Assembly (NCBI RefSeq): GCF_000003815.2
Contig: NC_049984.1
Location: 18,814,194-18,878,193, forward strand
Source of the DNA: Branchiostoma floridae
Lineage: Eukaryota; Chordata; Leptocardii; Amphioxiformes; Branchiostomatidae
DNA length: 64,000 nt
Direction: 5' to 3'
Below are positions 11,400-24,668 of the stretch, one piece after another; the first letter of the stretch is position 1, and the number at the start of each line of letters is the position of its first letter. Made by a program: the position numbers and the translations under genes. Under the pieces are notes generated by a model. The model saw only the letters and a program-made list of their open reading frames with translations, had not been told where the DNA came from and did not search any database.

Positions 11400-12330
11400 T
11401 AGCAGGGCGGGTAGACTTTTATGTATGGCTCTTCTAAGATATTTGTTCTACCTCTGAAAATTATTCCTCCCAACAACTTCTTCCAGATGAAGGGATCTAA
11501 ACCTTTATGAGATGATAATGAGTCTTATTACTCCGGTATCTCTACGTGAGTCTTAGCATTGAGATTTCAGTGTGGTTGTATAATAATTTTCTGGTTATAC
11601 CGCTAGACTTTATAACACTATAGGAAAGTTGTTTTTTAAGAATTGTAAACTAGCTATAATTCAGACAGTGAAGTCTGCCAAATGCAAATAAAGCTCTTTA
11701 GATAAATACAATGCTTCAAATAAATGCAAATAAAGTTGCGAAACGATACGGCTATTTTCAATAGAGCCCGTGAAAACTAGCCCCCCTTACAATCTTCAAA
11801 ATGGATGGATCTCAATGATGAAAATCAGCCTTATTATCTATGACATATCTAAGTGAATCTTGACATTGTGATTCAAGATGTTTCAGAAGTGGTTGGGGAC
11901 CCGGCGATATGAACAATATGGGAGGTTTCCTGTAGCTTCACTATGAACACGCCCAATGCGTGTAAATAAACGAGTCGTCTTGAGCAATCTTGATAGGGGT
12001 AAAGATGAAGATAGAGACCAAAGAATAAAAATTGGGTCTGTTTGTACCAGTGGGTTCAGACATTTGCATTGAACATATTATTAAATGGAATTGTGTATTC
12101 TTATATTATTTCACTTGAGAAAATTTGATATTAGGACATGTAATGAGACATATTACTTAAACATGAGTCGTGAAAGTTACCAATCTAACGTATGATACAA
12201 TGCTTCTTTACCCTTACCCACACTGCTGTGGTTATCCAACTGGTCAATCGTCCTATATAAAAATAAGGTAGAGGCAGTGACAACGGAAGAACACAGAAAG
12301 TAATACAAATGTACATAATTTAGAACTTAG
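11400..12330. other. Stretch without a recognised gene
   Basis: Two diverged copies of a block (CTTATTA...TCTA...GTGA-TCTTGACATTG...TTCAG-GTGGTTG) lie near 11510-11580 and 11825-11895. No coding exon is visible. Confidence 0.3.
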
Positions 12331-12343
12331 TAGAAGCAATAAG

Positions 12344-12349
12344 TTTATT
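12344..12349 (-). terminator. Candidate poly(A) signal for ARL2BP
   Basis: TTTATT on the plus strand, that is AATAAA on the minus strand, about 2.3 kb past the ARL2BP stop. Confidence 0.35.
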
Positions 12350-12937
12350 TTACAGAGTTTCATATCACAATAGTGCGAAATGGGTGCACAACAAATTCAA
12401 CATGATCAAACTGGACAAATGCCAAATTATTTTGCTAACAAAAACTTAAGACATGATAGTCTTCAAGAGAAGTATTAAGATGACCTGGCTATAAATGTTT
12501 CTTCATGTGAGAGGTTGATAGGGACAAAACCTCTCTGTTTTTGCTGAGGAAAGTCAATGCAGTTCATACTAGGGTATGAAGGTACATTTTGCTGAGAAGA
12601 TTGCTAAGTATCTGGCCTCCAAATGAAAGTCACAAGCCCTTGCAGAACTTATCCTAACTTGAAAGCCCAGCAAACATTCAAATGCACTGTCTTCGAAAAG
12701 TTGTAAGTAAGTGGTCAATCTTTCTTGGATAACTCACAAATACATAGGTGAAGTTCACATAATTACAGCTAAAACCATTCTTAAAGAGTTGCCAAAATCA
12801 TACACATTCTTTCCTCTCAGTCATGGACCACTTAAGATGAAATACAACTCTCTCTGTCATGGAATGTTCAAAATAGTCTTTAAGCAGTTATTCATAAGAA
12901 AACCAATTACTGGTATTTTTAGTCACAATGTACTATG

Positions 12938-13113
12938 TGGTACTCTCCAAGCAGAGGTTAGGCTCCGCCTGTTTTTTTAACGTTTTTTTTAGTCGTTTTT
13001 ATCAGGCTTTCATTTTTTTTATATCTTGCTGTGTCGGACACACACAAAAAAATGACAAAATAGAAAGCCCGATAAAAACGACCAGAAAAACGTTAAAAAA
13101 CAGCCGGAGAGTA
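12938..13113. repeat. Small foldback element
   Basis: GTACTCTCC at the left and GGAGAGTAAC at the right frame inverted arms that share CTGTTTTTTTAACGTTTTT, GTCGTTTTTATC and GGCTTTC. The loop is a short A/T-rich tract. The left arm carries a small insertion after CTCTCC. It lies in the proposed ARL2BP 3' UTR. Confidence 0.65.
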
Positions 13114-14011
13114 ACTATGTGGGCCAAATCAAGTACATGTACACAGTCAAATTTTTGGTCAGATCAGGTGAACTGAAGGGGAAAGGGGACAACTGACAAA
13201 ATTGTTTTCCTTGCTTTCTACACTGAGTAGTGAAAATGTTTGGTAACCCAACACATTGACAATATTGGACTAAAGCCAATGCATGGATATTTATATTTTT
13301 TGTAGCTTTGATCAGATATATTTTAACCAGAAAAGCATGTGACACTGACTTCCTGCAAGCATCTATCAATCAAGTTTCACAAATCACAACAATCTTACAA
13401 CAGATACATAGGAACAACAAAACATAACATCAATGGTTGTACACAGAAAGACACTAAGGCTACTAGATGGAATGCTGTTTGGAACTTTCAAAATCTTATT
13501 TGATGTCATATACAAACTGGAACTGCATGGAGGAACCATGGAATGGACCTAGGCTACTTTTTCTTTGGATACAACATCTAACACATTTACTACAGCCCCT
13601 TTCTTAAAGGTCTGTTATTGGAATGCTTTAAGCAAGGAAAGATTATACGTAGGCAATAAATGTTGAGTTGAGAGAAGGGACAGTAACTATCAGCACAATA
13701 CATTTATGTAAATACAAAAGCTATACATCACTACCCTATCACCATTATATATACAATGTACAGCATTTCTTCAAATAACCTTGTCACCTACTGTAAGTGA
13801 GAACATAAAAAGTGTAACTTAAAACTAGAATGTATTTCATTTGTTCTTGACTTATCCAACAGTCTCATCAATAGCTATGATATGATGATGATGATGATCA
13901 GTAACTAACTACAGCCTTTTGCAACCTATGGGACAACAATAATGTGGAGAAGGTTTGTACCAAATATTGAGTTGTCTATTGCTGTTTGTAGATTCAACTG
14001 GTATGTAGTAA

Positions 14012-14396
14012 GGCCACATTAATTTGATAATATGGATGACATCTTTGGGAATCCAAAAACTGATGCGAGCATGCAAATGAAAAAAAGGTTGTCCAACAAA
14101 AAGATGTCTTCATTATGAAATCTAAGTGGCCAGGAAGGTTGAACAAATGACTGAATACACAGAATATAGTATACTGAACAATAGTTTTTGTTCTTTCACA
14201 TCTTCTTTGACCTTGTAATGTTCTATGACATTAGTATACATTTACTGATGTCTATTTTTGCAATCTGCAGCATATATTTGCTTAATTTCAAGCTTTGTAC
14301 TACTTAGAGCATGGTTGAAAGCTTTTTTAATTTTTGGAAACGTCCGAAAAATTATGCGCGTGCGGATGTCATCCATATAATCAAATCAACATGGCC
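14012..14396. mobile_element. Harbinger-like MITE, copy 3 (385 bp)
   Basis: The ends GGCCACATTAATTTGATAAT-ATGGATGACATC and the reverse complement of GGCCATGTTGATTTGATTAT-ATGGATGACATCC are at 14012 and 14396. TAA flanks both sides. It is shorter and more diverged than the copies at 2.9 and 31.5 kb. Confidence 0.7.
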
Positions 14397-14674
14397 TAAG
14401 GTGCGGTTACACATTGGTAGAAGTTCAAGTGATACATAATGAGAACTAGACATATACCCTGAACAATGGCTACAGAAATGTTTCAATCTGTAACTGCAAG
14501 CCTTACATTTGTGCTGTGTCTTTCCCTAAACGCTTGTCTTGTTTTCAGGCTAACATACAAGCCTTCTATAGAACAGTTGAGGATCGCAGACCCTTCACGA
14601 TTAATACAGACAGACATGAGTAAGATAAAGTCTCCACATGTTAGATGTACACATGATACAGGTGTTTGTGTGTT

Positions 14675-17600
14675 CTATTTGACCCTGTGTTTACTGGAGT
14701 GTTTGGATCCTCCTGCAGCAGGTAGTACAGCTAGCTGAGGTTGTGTGGTGCCTTGCCTGCTGCCTCCCCCCACAGCAGGTGCTGGTGCCGCTCCCCCGGC
14801 AGGTTTGGACATGGATGTGATCACCAGATCCTCCAGCAGGTCTATGGACCGGCCTTCCTTTTCCTGTGGAGTACAGAACAACAACTATTCAGACAAGTCA
14901 TTCAAACTAGGGGTGGGTACCAGTACAGAAAATTCAGGTACAGGTACGGTCCAAATCCAGAGGATCGGGTCTAGGTCCAGACTTTTACAGCTGCTTTCTA
15001 TTCTAATGCCTATTGCCAGCATTTTGTAGATTTTTCGAACTACAGAGTGCTGCAGGCGAACTCTTTCTAGGGTAGTCGGGGGCATACACTCCCTGACTGA
15101 AAATTTTGAAAATTCAACCCTCTTCAAATACATTTTCCCGCATTTTTGAGAGGATTGCAAAGTAAAGAAATGAGGACTGTGGATAACAGCACTATCAACA
15201 CAGGGTTCATTGATCATAATAAGCTCTATAGAACAGTTGAGGTTTTCTAGTCAAACTACAACACTGGTCAAGAACAAAAAGAACCACTTACTGCCCTGTA
15301 GTCCAACATGAGCTCCTTGAAGGCCAGGAAGTCAGTAAAGGATACCAGCATGTCGAAGATCTCACCACAAACCTCGTCTTTTCTGGACCTGGTAAACACA
15401 AACATGACCCAGGTGTAAAAAAAACCTCAATGTAACGTTGTCCTGTCACAAATACAACTTAGTCTTTACATCCACATATCAGGGACATGGCATATAAGAC
15501 ATCTGAAAGGGCAAATGATATCATCATCATCTCAAGTCAGTTGTCCATACTGAAGAGATACAATACAGATGATGTGATGTTGTAATGTTGATGTTTTACA
15601 CTGTCATGTGTCAATCAGATAATTGATAGAGCTCCCCTTATCACAATGGTGATCCTGTACTATCTGTAGACAATATATGACACATGCAAAATCTTATTTC
15701 TTTCCAGCCTTGTCTAATTCTCACAATATTTAGATGTTTTGTTATCAAACATGAACACACAAAAGAAGCTGAAGGAAGAAAACTCACTCCAGAGCCTGTG
15801 CAAACTCCTGCATGTGGAACCCTGGCATCTTCCTGGCCAGGTTTGTTTCAAGGTACTTTTCTATTGTCTCAACCTGTGGAAAAAACAAGCCATTGGCAAA
15901 GGTGTGTTGGTGCAATACCTTATTTTCTTCACTGCAGAGGTAAGCATTTACTTTTTTTTTAGGATCTCCATCAGTGATAACACCAACATAGTACCACTAT
16001 TCTTATTGGAGTCTGAAACAAATTCATATACACATGCAATAAAAACAAAACATATGCAACAAAACTTAAACACAAAAGTAACAAAATCAACTGAGATACT
16101 TTAAAGTGAACATGGGAGATCAGAGGTCAAATCAAAATGTCAGAAACAATTAACTAGATTTTGTACACAGACGATGAATAAAAATAATGATTAAACTGAA
16201 TATGCAGTATGTAGATGAGTACTTGCTTTATGGAAACACTCGCTGCACACTTGACATTCAAGCATATCTTATGATAATGTTTCATGCAAAAAAGCTTTTC
16301 AAGAAAAACACAGGACTTATTGTAGAATTAAGGCCATTTGAGTAGGTATGACAATTATTAATCCTCCATAGAATTGCAGTTTGGTTAAGCTTGAATAAAT
16401 AATGAATAGAAAGCAATGAAATGCCTAACATCAGCTGAGATAGCCTAATTACTTATTCATGACTTCAATTTATGTCTGAAAGGAACGTAGAGCAAATGAC
16501 AGCACATTGACAGAGTGTGACGTCTCATTTTTTTAACACTTACTGATATATCTGCTGAATACCTTCTAAATCAAGATCATGCGCATTTAGGGCTGTACAT
16601 TATAACTGAGAAATGGACATTGTACATGACTACATGATAACCATCCATGTCATGGTCTATCTTCATGAAGCTGAGGCCTAGGCAAAAAAAAGTTGTGTTT
16701 CCTATTTCAGTGCTAGCAAAAAGGGTCAGTAGGTAAGGCTTATCTTTTTATTTTAATCTTTTTTTTACTTCTTCCAAAACTCTCAGTGATACAATACAGT
16801 TGAACAAAGTAAAACTGAAATGCATGAGGATACTTAAATATTCAATGTGAAACTTTAGTTCTGTGCATAATGGTTACAAATCTGTGTATACATAACATTT
16901 TTCCTAGGCCTTATCCTTACCCATTCCTTGTGAATGTCAGTGTACACAAACTTGTTCTCTTCTGTGTCCTCAAACTCTACATAGTACTTGTCCAGAAAAT
17001 TGTTCTGCAGATCTTGAAACTCCTCATCTGTGAAAAATAAAAACTATGTTAGATAGACTCTAGTAGAAATGTCACATTTAAAAGTAACCAAACAATAACA
17101 ACATAAACATCATAACTAACTATCTAAATGACACTACAGTTAGGTTCTGAATTCTGTACATTTGTATTTGGTTTATACATGTATTAACTTCTGTTAAAAT
17201 TGATATGACATTAGATAATATCATTTCATTAGTTAGCTAGCCCATTGGTTTTCCTTATTTTCTTGTAGTAAGTTGTACGTGTATATTTGTAATGATGTGC
17301 TTTTTATTTTTTGGTCTTACTTACTTTGTATCTATTATCATAATTAACTATGAATATGCCAATAATCACAGCTGGGGGAAGACCCTCAAAAAAACCTTTG
17401 AGATTTCTGGTATCCCTGCATGTTCTATTTCCCTGATAACTGCTACTAACTTGTTTTTATGTGCTAATAAACAATAAGCAATCCAGCCAACATATGATTT
17501 CCTGATATTCTGTCCATAAAAGAACAATTCATAGATGAGAGACTGTACAGCTGAACATCATGTGCATGCAACTCAAGGTTTTGTGCTGCCCAAACAATAT

Positions 17601-20600
17601 GTGGCCTTGTAGGCTCAGTTTTCTTTGTGGACATCTGTATTGTGTCTCAGGCTCTTGGCATGATCTGTCCTCTATCATCCAGTTCATCTTTACTCTTTTC
17701 ACTAATCATTTTTGCTTTGTAACTGTTGTGTTTCCTTTCCATGTTACGCATGCTAGTAGTGTGTTAGCCTCAGTACCATCTGATTTCTACCAGGGCTCCT
17801 TGCACTCACTGCTCTAGATTTCTTAAGGGCCAGTAACTTGCGTATCAGTATCTGTACCCCCCCAAAACCAGACTGAATTGCTCCTAAAATTAAATGGGAG
17901 TATAAAATGATGATATTATGAATAATTCATGTTTAAATAAGGCAGACACTTACCCATGATGATCTCTTCGATATAGCCGACTGTCACATCAAACTTGGTG
18001 TCTGCTATACTAGAGCTGCAAGTGGAAGGATTTGGGATTGTGATATCTAAATTTCAACAAGCAAGGTGAAAGATGTACATGAATAGGAAAAGCTTTACAG
18101 TGGGTAATTTGCTAGTGGAGTAGAATCGTCTACAAAAAGACTACCAGTGCCACACATATTATATCAGGCTTTCCATTCAACGTCATCTGCGCCATGTTGG
18201 ATTACAGTGTCCGTCTGTAAAGCACAGCATTTTACACAGCTGCAATGGCACATATCTTTTGTTAATACGAATCAATTTAATAAAGGTTATCATTTCATCT
18301 CTTAGTCTTATGTGAACACAGACCTGCAGTGGATGTCACTTGAAGTCAGAATAAAAATATCCAGACTATGCATGATGTACAAATTAACTATAAAACTGGT
18401 AGATGTACCAACTACTATCAGACAAGGACAATAAATAGTCATGCCTTCAAGTACCAAATCTTCAATCCCAGATTGATGTGTTCAAATACTCTTTCTTTCC
18501 TACTAATCCTAAACCTGTGTGGAATTTGTTGCCATCACGTACAGTAAGCGCATCCTCACTAGCTTCAAACAAGTCTTTTGCAGTCTGATGTGCAATGGTT
18601 AATTGTGACAAGACATCGTTCAGTCAAATTTTAACAGCTGCCTCACGCAGCGTGCCTGTGAAGCTCACCAGGTGTGTTATTCCGAAGGTTGGTTAGTTGT
18701 TATACCAGTTATATCGACAAAGATACAGAAGAAGGAGATACGGATATCTTTTATCTTATCTGGAAGATATCTTACTTGGACGACCCCAACATTTCCTCCT
18801 GGAAGTCCATGGGCTCAAGGTCGTCAAACTCTGGTACAGCTGCAGAAACAGAAAGAACATTTAACTAGGGACTGTCGATGATGAAAAAAAGGCAACATTA
18901 TTTTTCTTATTAAGTATCCATTTTCTAAAATTATGGGGCAGTTATTCTTTACAGACCGTGAGACGTGAAAAAAATCTTGTCTGCGGCTCTTCTTCAAACA
19001 AAGGATGAATCTGCTGAGCCTTAAGTTGACAAGTGGACAGTTAAATGCCGGTAGCTGTCACTGTTGACAGGTTAATTGTTTTAAAAATGACACTCTACAC
19101 CCGATCGTTACGTGGTTTGTTCGAACGGCACACACCTGTACAGTGCACAGGGAGGTGGGGTTTACCCAAGAAAAATGTCGGAAAAACATCGGCGCGTGCA
19201 TGTGGGAATATGATGGTTTTTCGTCGGAATTTACGGTGATCCGTCTTGCCCTTTGGATTTTCGTAGGAAAACCGTATTCCAATGTCGATTTTCCAATGAT
19301 ATAACAGCACTTATCCGATGGACTTTTAACTTCCGACATTAATCTGATGGCCTTCCGACGACAGTTAATGGTTTCATGTCGGTTTTTTTTTCCTACAGAG
19401 TTCCGATGCAGGTCACCTAGACAACAAGTTAACAAACGTGGCAGATGGGATTTCCCCGCTTGGATGTGGCCATGGCAACGCCACTGAGTGACGAATAGCT
19501 TCTTCATTGGTTACCATGGCTACTGAATGATTGACATCCGTGATCGTCGCGATTTGTTTTGTTTTCTCAGCTGTGGCGTTAAGAATATGAATAATTAAAG
19601 AAAAAAAGGTAACTTCAGACGATCACTTTGAACCCAGAAAATGCGACATTATTTTTTAATGTTTTCCCGAAGGGCAAAACACATTGGTTTGACCAAGGAG
19701 TTTGTTTTGACTCCCTTTTTGTTGGGGTAGACAAACTAAACAAATTCTAGAGTCAGTCTGAAGACAAGCTTAAGATTAACTTCATCAGCGTGAATGACTG
19801 CTAACACTGTGCGCTACTCCAGGTGATGTAGAACACATAATTCATGCAGAGAGTTGTCTATGCTCGCATACTTTAGAATGTGGTTTATAAAATGGCCACA
19901 TTATGTATTTTTCACAAAACTGTTCATAAAGAAACTGATTTAAGTGATTTTGCCAAGAACAATCGCGTATATTTCATGGTGCGTCAAACCCATTCACAAA
20001 ACATGTTTATTATTAGAGGAATTCAATAAATAAAAACATTTAATAAATTATGTTAATGAGGTCCTGAAAACTCAAGGATGTACACACCACTCATGTACTA
20101 AGTTGTCTACGCTTGCATACTTTGAATGTGGTTCTTGAAATAGCCATATCATAACCTTTTCACAAAACTGTACAAAAAGAAACTGATTTAAGTGATTTTG
20201 ACAAGAACAATTGCGTATATTTCATCGTGCGCCAAACCGGTTCACAAATCATGTTTATTATCAGAGCAATTCAATGAATACAAACCTTTTGATAAATTAT
20301 GTTAATGAGGTCCAGTTAATGAGCATTTTCTATTGCTGAGCCGTCAACCCAGTTGCTTATCATAGATAGATGGACCAAAGAATGAATACCACACTTTCTT
20401 GATTAAAGCACCTTTGTTTGGGAAATAAAAATGTTTTCTGACTGATCTGTTATGGACCTCCTACCTTCAACTACTATTGTACTATGTACATGTGCAACAT
20501 ATCTCTTGCGTATGCGGAAACCTTCTGGCGTCTTTCATACAATTTTTGCAGATGATTGCGGGACGTCCAGAATTTTTTTTTTAACGTTACGTGTTCTAAT

Positions 20601-22762
20601 TCTGCGGAAGATTGCAGGACGTATTGCGGAAGATGCAAAACGTTGGCAGAAACTTGAAGCGCATTTCATGGCCGTTACCGATGACACATCTTTTATAAAA
20701 TCGTTATGTCATCCACTTGCGTGAAAATATCTTCATGGCTTTCATGGACCCATTTCGACGCACAGTATTTTTAAACTACGGTGATTCCGAAAAAATACTA
20801 CCAATTATCGGACAGTGGTTATCTTTTTTTTTATTTACTTAGGATTCACCTGGGTAGAAGGGGGGGGGGGAGGCGAAGGAGGCCATATGACCGAAGGAGG
20901 CCATATATATATAGGATTCACCGCAAAGGCTCATGGAGCCACTCAAACGTTTTGGTTTATAATACTGTATTGTGAAAGATGTCTGTTAACCCTTGACTTA
21001 ATCAATCAATCAATCAAAAATGGTTTATTAGTAAAACAAAGTACTGGCAGCCAGGGGCTGAATTGTGACTTGTTGTACATTAAAATCTCTGCTTACTTAA
21101 TATAATTAACATACACAATCAATTTCTAGCACGTGATTGCACTTTAAAACAAATGATCTCGGGGAGAATTGCTGTTTAAGTGGATAGTTCATTTAACATG
21201 AATAAAAGCATACATAGTTTACAGTTCATAAACATTGTCATTTTTTCTCGTTGAGAAGCCTTAGTATTGATGGTACAGGACTGTTGCGGAATCTTGTAGT
21301 GCGGAAGGTAGGTACGGTCAGTGTTTGTGAATTCCGCAGGTTACGGCCATGCGTCTGACCACGGGTTTGCGGTAACAGGTGTGCAGTTCTTTCTGACTTC
21401 TGCATACTGGATGCAAACCTACGGCAGAGGTTGGTTCTTCTTTCCTCCAGTGTTTCAAGTCCACACTGTTGCAGGGCTGATGAGTAGTCAGTGTAGTTAC
21501 GCCCGAGGATTGTTCGGCAGGCGCGTCTCTGTACAAGTTCCAAGGTTGCGGTCTGTTTGCTTGTAAGACTGTTGTGGTACACTGGTGCACAATATTCCAG
21601 AATAGGCCTGATAAATCCACAGTACACCGTTACCAAGTCAGCCACCGGTAGTCCGAACGTCTTAAACAGTTTCAGATTGTACCCATGGGGAAGCAAGTCC
21701 GAGGAAGCTTATTCCATAGCAATGTCAGGTTGAACCGTCTTCTACTCGTATGGTCTGGCCAATGCTTGACTTTGTCTTTTTTATCAAGTGATAATATCCA
21801 GTCTATTATCTTGTTAATAACTATAGTCTGTGTGGACTGTCTTTGGCTGAGTTCATGTTATCTTTCGAAACGTGTTAGTTCCTAGATTAGTGTTAGTATT
21901 AGAGAGTTAGTGTTAAAGTGACAAAACAAACTTTTGAGAAAAACAGTGAAACATTAATAAATCAACAGGAAATCAAACTCAACAGGAACAAAACGGATGA
22001 ATCAATAGATAACATAAGATAAATCGGATCTTCCGTGACAGCACATCGCCATCCTCAAACTTTGACGGTATTGACAAACCTGAAGAATGGGACTACACGA
22101 CATTAGTCATGATCAACATAATGCACTGGTCAACTAGCCACCGAAAGTGACAGTGGTTTCAAAAAGTGGGCATCCTAAAAAAAATGTTAAATTACCCTAG
22201 TTAAAAAATGTAACATAAAAGGAAATATGTAATCAACAAAACAGTATCAACTCTGTAGCTCGTTTATTCATATCGAGATATTCCTACATTATCCTGTTAA
22301 TCGGGGCCTGACGCCTGTCATGACCTCAAGTGACCTCCAGTCGGTGCGTTAAAACCGACACATTTCCAACATCTATTGGGAACGCATCGGAAGACTGACG
22401 GAAAAACAATGGGCGGGCGCCATTGATTTGGCCTGGTTTCTGGATTTCTGTCGGATCCAACATCGGAAAATCTGAATGAGAAAATCCGACACAAATCTTA
22501 CATAATTACGTTACCAACCCATTGACAATCCGACCTCCCCGTGCACTGTGTGTGCACAGCTCAGCCAAGTTTTTATCGATTGCTGAGTGAAAATTCCTCT
22601 AATTTAGGAAGACAATTGAGCTTTCTTAGAACTTTCTGGCTTGTTTTGTACAGTTTGGAGATGCTAATGTTAGTCTAAATGCATCGTAAAAGACGTAGGA
22701 AGTTCAATACTTTGGTAACAACAGGTAAACAAACGGAAAATCATCTTACCTGCGGTCGCCAT
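14675..22762 (-). CDS. ARL2BP: ADP-ribosylation factor-like 2-binding protein (BART)
   Basis: Seven coding exons: 22762-22750, 18839-18776, 18015-17954, 17027-16921, 15873-15788, 15388-15292 and 14863-14675. Together they are 618 nt, in frame, 205 residues. The start is ATGGCGACCGCAG in a good context (A at -3). The BART domain spans roughly residues 27-145: FDVTVGYIEEIIMDEEFQ, YYVEFEDTEENKFVYTDI and GEIFDMLVSFTDFLAFKELM match the human protein closely. BART binds GTP-loaded ARL2/ARL3, localises to the centrosome and cilium base and to mitochondria, and supports STAT3 nuclear retention and photoreceptor and sperm cilia in vertebrates (family knowledge). The protein is about 40 residues longer than human ARL2BP because of a Gly/Ala/Pro-rich tail (residues about 160-205) ending SKHSSKHRVK. 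Intron 1 is about 3.9 kb and full of repeats. It is transcribed in the same direction as DERL1. Confidence 0.95.
14905..14990. repeat. Interspersed repeat, GGGTGGGTACCAGTACAG family
   Basis: GGGTGGGTACCAGTACAGAA followed by AATTCAGGTACAGGTACGG. A close relative lies at 40163-40210 (GGGTGGGTACTGGTACAGAA). Related GGTACAGGTCCGGAC-type sequence occurs at 31022-31085 and 60085-60290. It lies in the last ARL2BP intron. Confidence 0.5.
19853..20312. repeat. Two-copy tandem duplication, ~249-bp period
   Basis: GTTGTCTATGCTCGCATACTT at 19853 recurs as GTTGTCTACGCTTGCATACT at 20102. The following blocks (AAAGAAACTGATTTAAGTGA, ACAAGAACAAT-GCGTATATT and ATAAATTATGTTAATGAGGT) occur in the same order in both copies, with roughly 85-90 percent identity by eye. 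It lies in ARL2BP intron 1. Confidence 0.8.
21001..21696 (-). mobile_element. 5'-truncated non-LTR retrotransposon (CR1-like), RT C-terminus
   Basis: An intact 152-codon minus-strand frame at 21696-21238 carries the C-terminal part of a LINE reverse transcriptase: LKLFKTFGLPVADLVTVY, GFIRPILEYCAPVYHNSLTS, ATLELVQRRACRTILG and LETLEERR. These are typical of the thumb/C-terminal region of CR1/L2-type ORF2. The 3' end carries a short TTGA/GATT tandem tail (TTGATTGATTGATTGATT read on the minus strand, near 21001-21018), as expected for this class. The catalytic FADD region is absent, so the copy is dead. It lies in ARL2BP intron 1. Confidence 0.85.
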
Positions 22763-22794
22763 CTTGCACGGAATGTTTTAAGTGCGCATGTGCA
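22760..22794 (-). promoter_or_regulatory. Candidate NRF1-like and YY1-like sites at the ARL2BP start
   Basis: TGCGCATGTGCA (22783-22794) is one substitution from the palindromic NRF1 consensus. CAAGATGGCGACC overlaps the ATG in the way YY1 sites overlap start codons of many animal housekeeping genes. The match is by motif only. Confidence 0.4.
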
Positions 22795-22799
22795 AACGG

Positions 22800-23540
22800 T
22801 TTCTGGTAGTCGTAATAACTGCAGATTTACGACAGCATTTTGAGGCAGGTTGGGCCGTTCCACTTCATACAGACTGGAAGGGGTGCTTCCTCTCCAACTT
22901 TTCATCATCAAATTTGATGCCTTGAGTACTAGAATTTTTAAGATACAAAAAAGTTTCTTCGTGTGTTTCCCTTTGTATGGGAACTAAATTTCTGGCTTTG
23001 TTTCTAACCCATGTCTGCTGTTCATGGACATACCCCAAATGGTATAACGTTAAATGATCATAAATGGTAAAACACATTAACATGTCCTTGCTGATCTGAG
23101 ATAAATCCAATCACATCCTACCTGACCAACAAGAATGGTTTGAAAATGTTCTGAACTATCGTCACTGCGTGCTCATCGGCTTATCCTGAATCACATGCTT
23201 CTCACTACCATATAAGTACAATGGATGATCACCACTCTGTCTCTTTGTTGTATCCATCCGCAACGCTGAGTGTGGTGAGGTCGACCCAGGAAGTGAACAG
23301 CTGGAGGGAGATTCGGTGGGAAACAGGGTTTTCCCGAGGGGGGGGGGGGATTTATCAGAAAAATGAAACCCAAACACCCACCCACCCTTCGTTATACTTG
23401 TTAACAGCTGGCAAGGGTTCCGGCTTCGCCGCGCGACTTCAGCACTATCCCCATAACTTAATCACATATGAAGGATGATCCAATGAGTGCGCAATGTGGA
23501 TAGGAAACTAATTGAGGAAAAATCTGAGGAAACTCAGACT
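22800..23540. other. Intergenic stretch between ARL2BP promoter and DERL1 3' end
   Basis: No gene is recognised. A G-run at 23339-23350 and short open frames without family signature are present. The region separates the ARL2BP 5' end from the DERL1 poly(A) site. Confidence 0.4.
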
Positions 23541-23558
23541 CAAATTCAATACATGTTC

Positions 23559-23564
23559 TTTATT
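23559..23564 (-). terminator. Candidate poly(A) signal for DERL1
   Basis: AATAAA on the minus strand, about 1.1 kb past the DERL1 stop codon. The sequence between (23565-24668) is AT-rich and non-coding, as expected of a 3' UTR. Confidence 0.6.
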
Positions 23565-24668
23565 CCATACATCCAGCTAAATTCAATTTACAGATGTACA
23601 ACATTTTCCCATTGATATTTGTCAGGACATCAAGATTATGTGAGAACCTCTTCAACGATATGTGAGAATTGCACTTCACATCCACATTGGCTGGAAACAA
23701 TGTTTAACCAACGTCTAAAATCTGCATTTTCTTCTTGTTTTTATAGTTCTGCACTTTCTTCTTGTTTTTATAGCTACCAGTAGTCAACCACCTAGTGAAA
23801 AACTAAATACAATAAGTACAAGTAGGACATCAGTATCTACAAGGTTGCAATACTTCATAATTAAGGTTAGAATCATAATGACCACTATACATAGTGCAAG
23901 TATTCTTTTCAAGCTATAATCTGATACATGTATACTACTTGCACAAATATGACACACCAACCATGTACCAACTAAACTAAAATGATTTATATCTATCTAC
24001 TCAAATCATTGTAACAAATACATACAATTTATGAATCAAACAAAACAGTGACAGCCATAACACAAAAACTACTTGGACCAAACAAGAACACTACGGGAAT
24101 CATGTTTAAATTCCTAAGACCCAGTAAGAGTAAGACATAACTGGCCTAACTGGTCTTTAGACTGCCATAGATAGTTCATGACACTATATGTTGCAGATTG
24201 TAGCTTTATTTTTCATGTACATGCACCTAAGTTCATATGAACACTAGGGTGAAAGATCTGATACATTCACTCAAAGAGTCATAGCTCCAATAATGCAATA
24301 AATACCAGAACTTTTGCCTTTCCTTACTACTCCACATTATTCAACTGTTGTGCCCCATTATAGCCAGTGAGTTCGCAAATTCAGGTATTTTACATCTAAA
24401 GATATGAATAAGATAAGAATATCACTGACCAAAAGCTCATAATGTCTACAGATATATACACAGTCAAGAACCCTTAGTAACACTTCTCACCAGAACCAAC
24501 ATGTGGCTTGCGGCATGACAAAGGTTAATAAGGTTACAAAGGTTACTAAGAGATATTTCTTGTCTTCAGAATGCACCTTGGTACATATCCCTTGTAATTA
24601 TCTTTCAAAGAAAACAATAGTAGGAATTGTCCATTGATCAATTTCTATGTCAGCATTTCATTTTTCAA

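Larger units (their letters stand above)
12331..14674 (-). other. Candidate long 3' UTR of ARL2BP
   Basis: This is the sequence downstream of the ARL2BP stop codon. It is AT-rich and non-coding in all frames, and contains two small inserted elements (12938-13113 and 14012-14396). The only minus-strand AATAAA I found here is at 12349-12344, so the transcript may run this far. An ATTAAA inside the 14.0-kb MITE could instead give a short UTR. This is an inference that needs transcript data. Confidence 0.35.
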
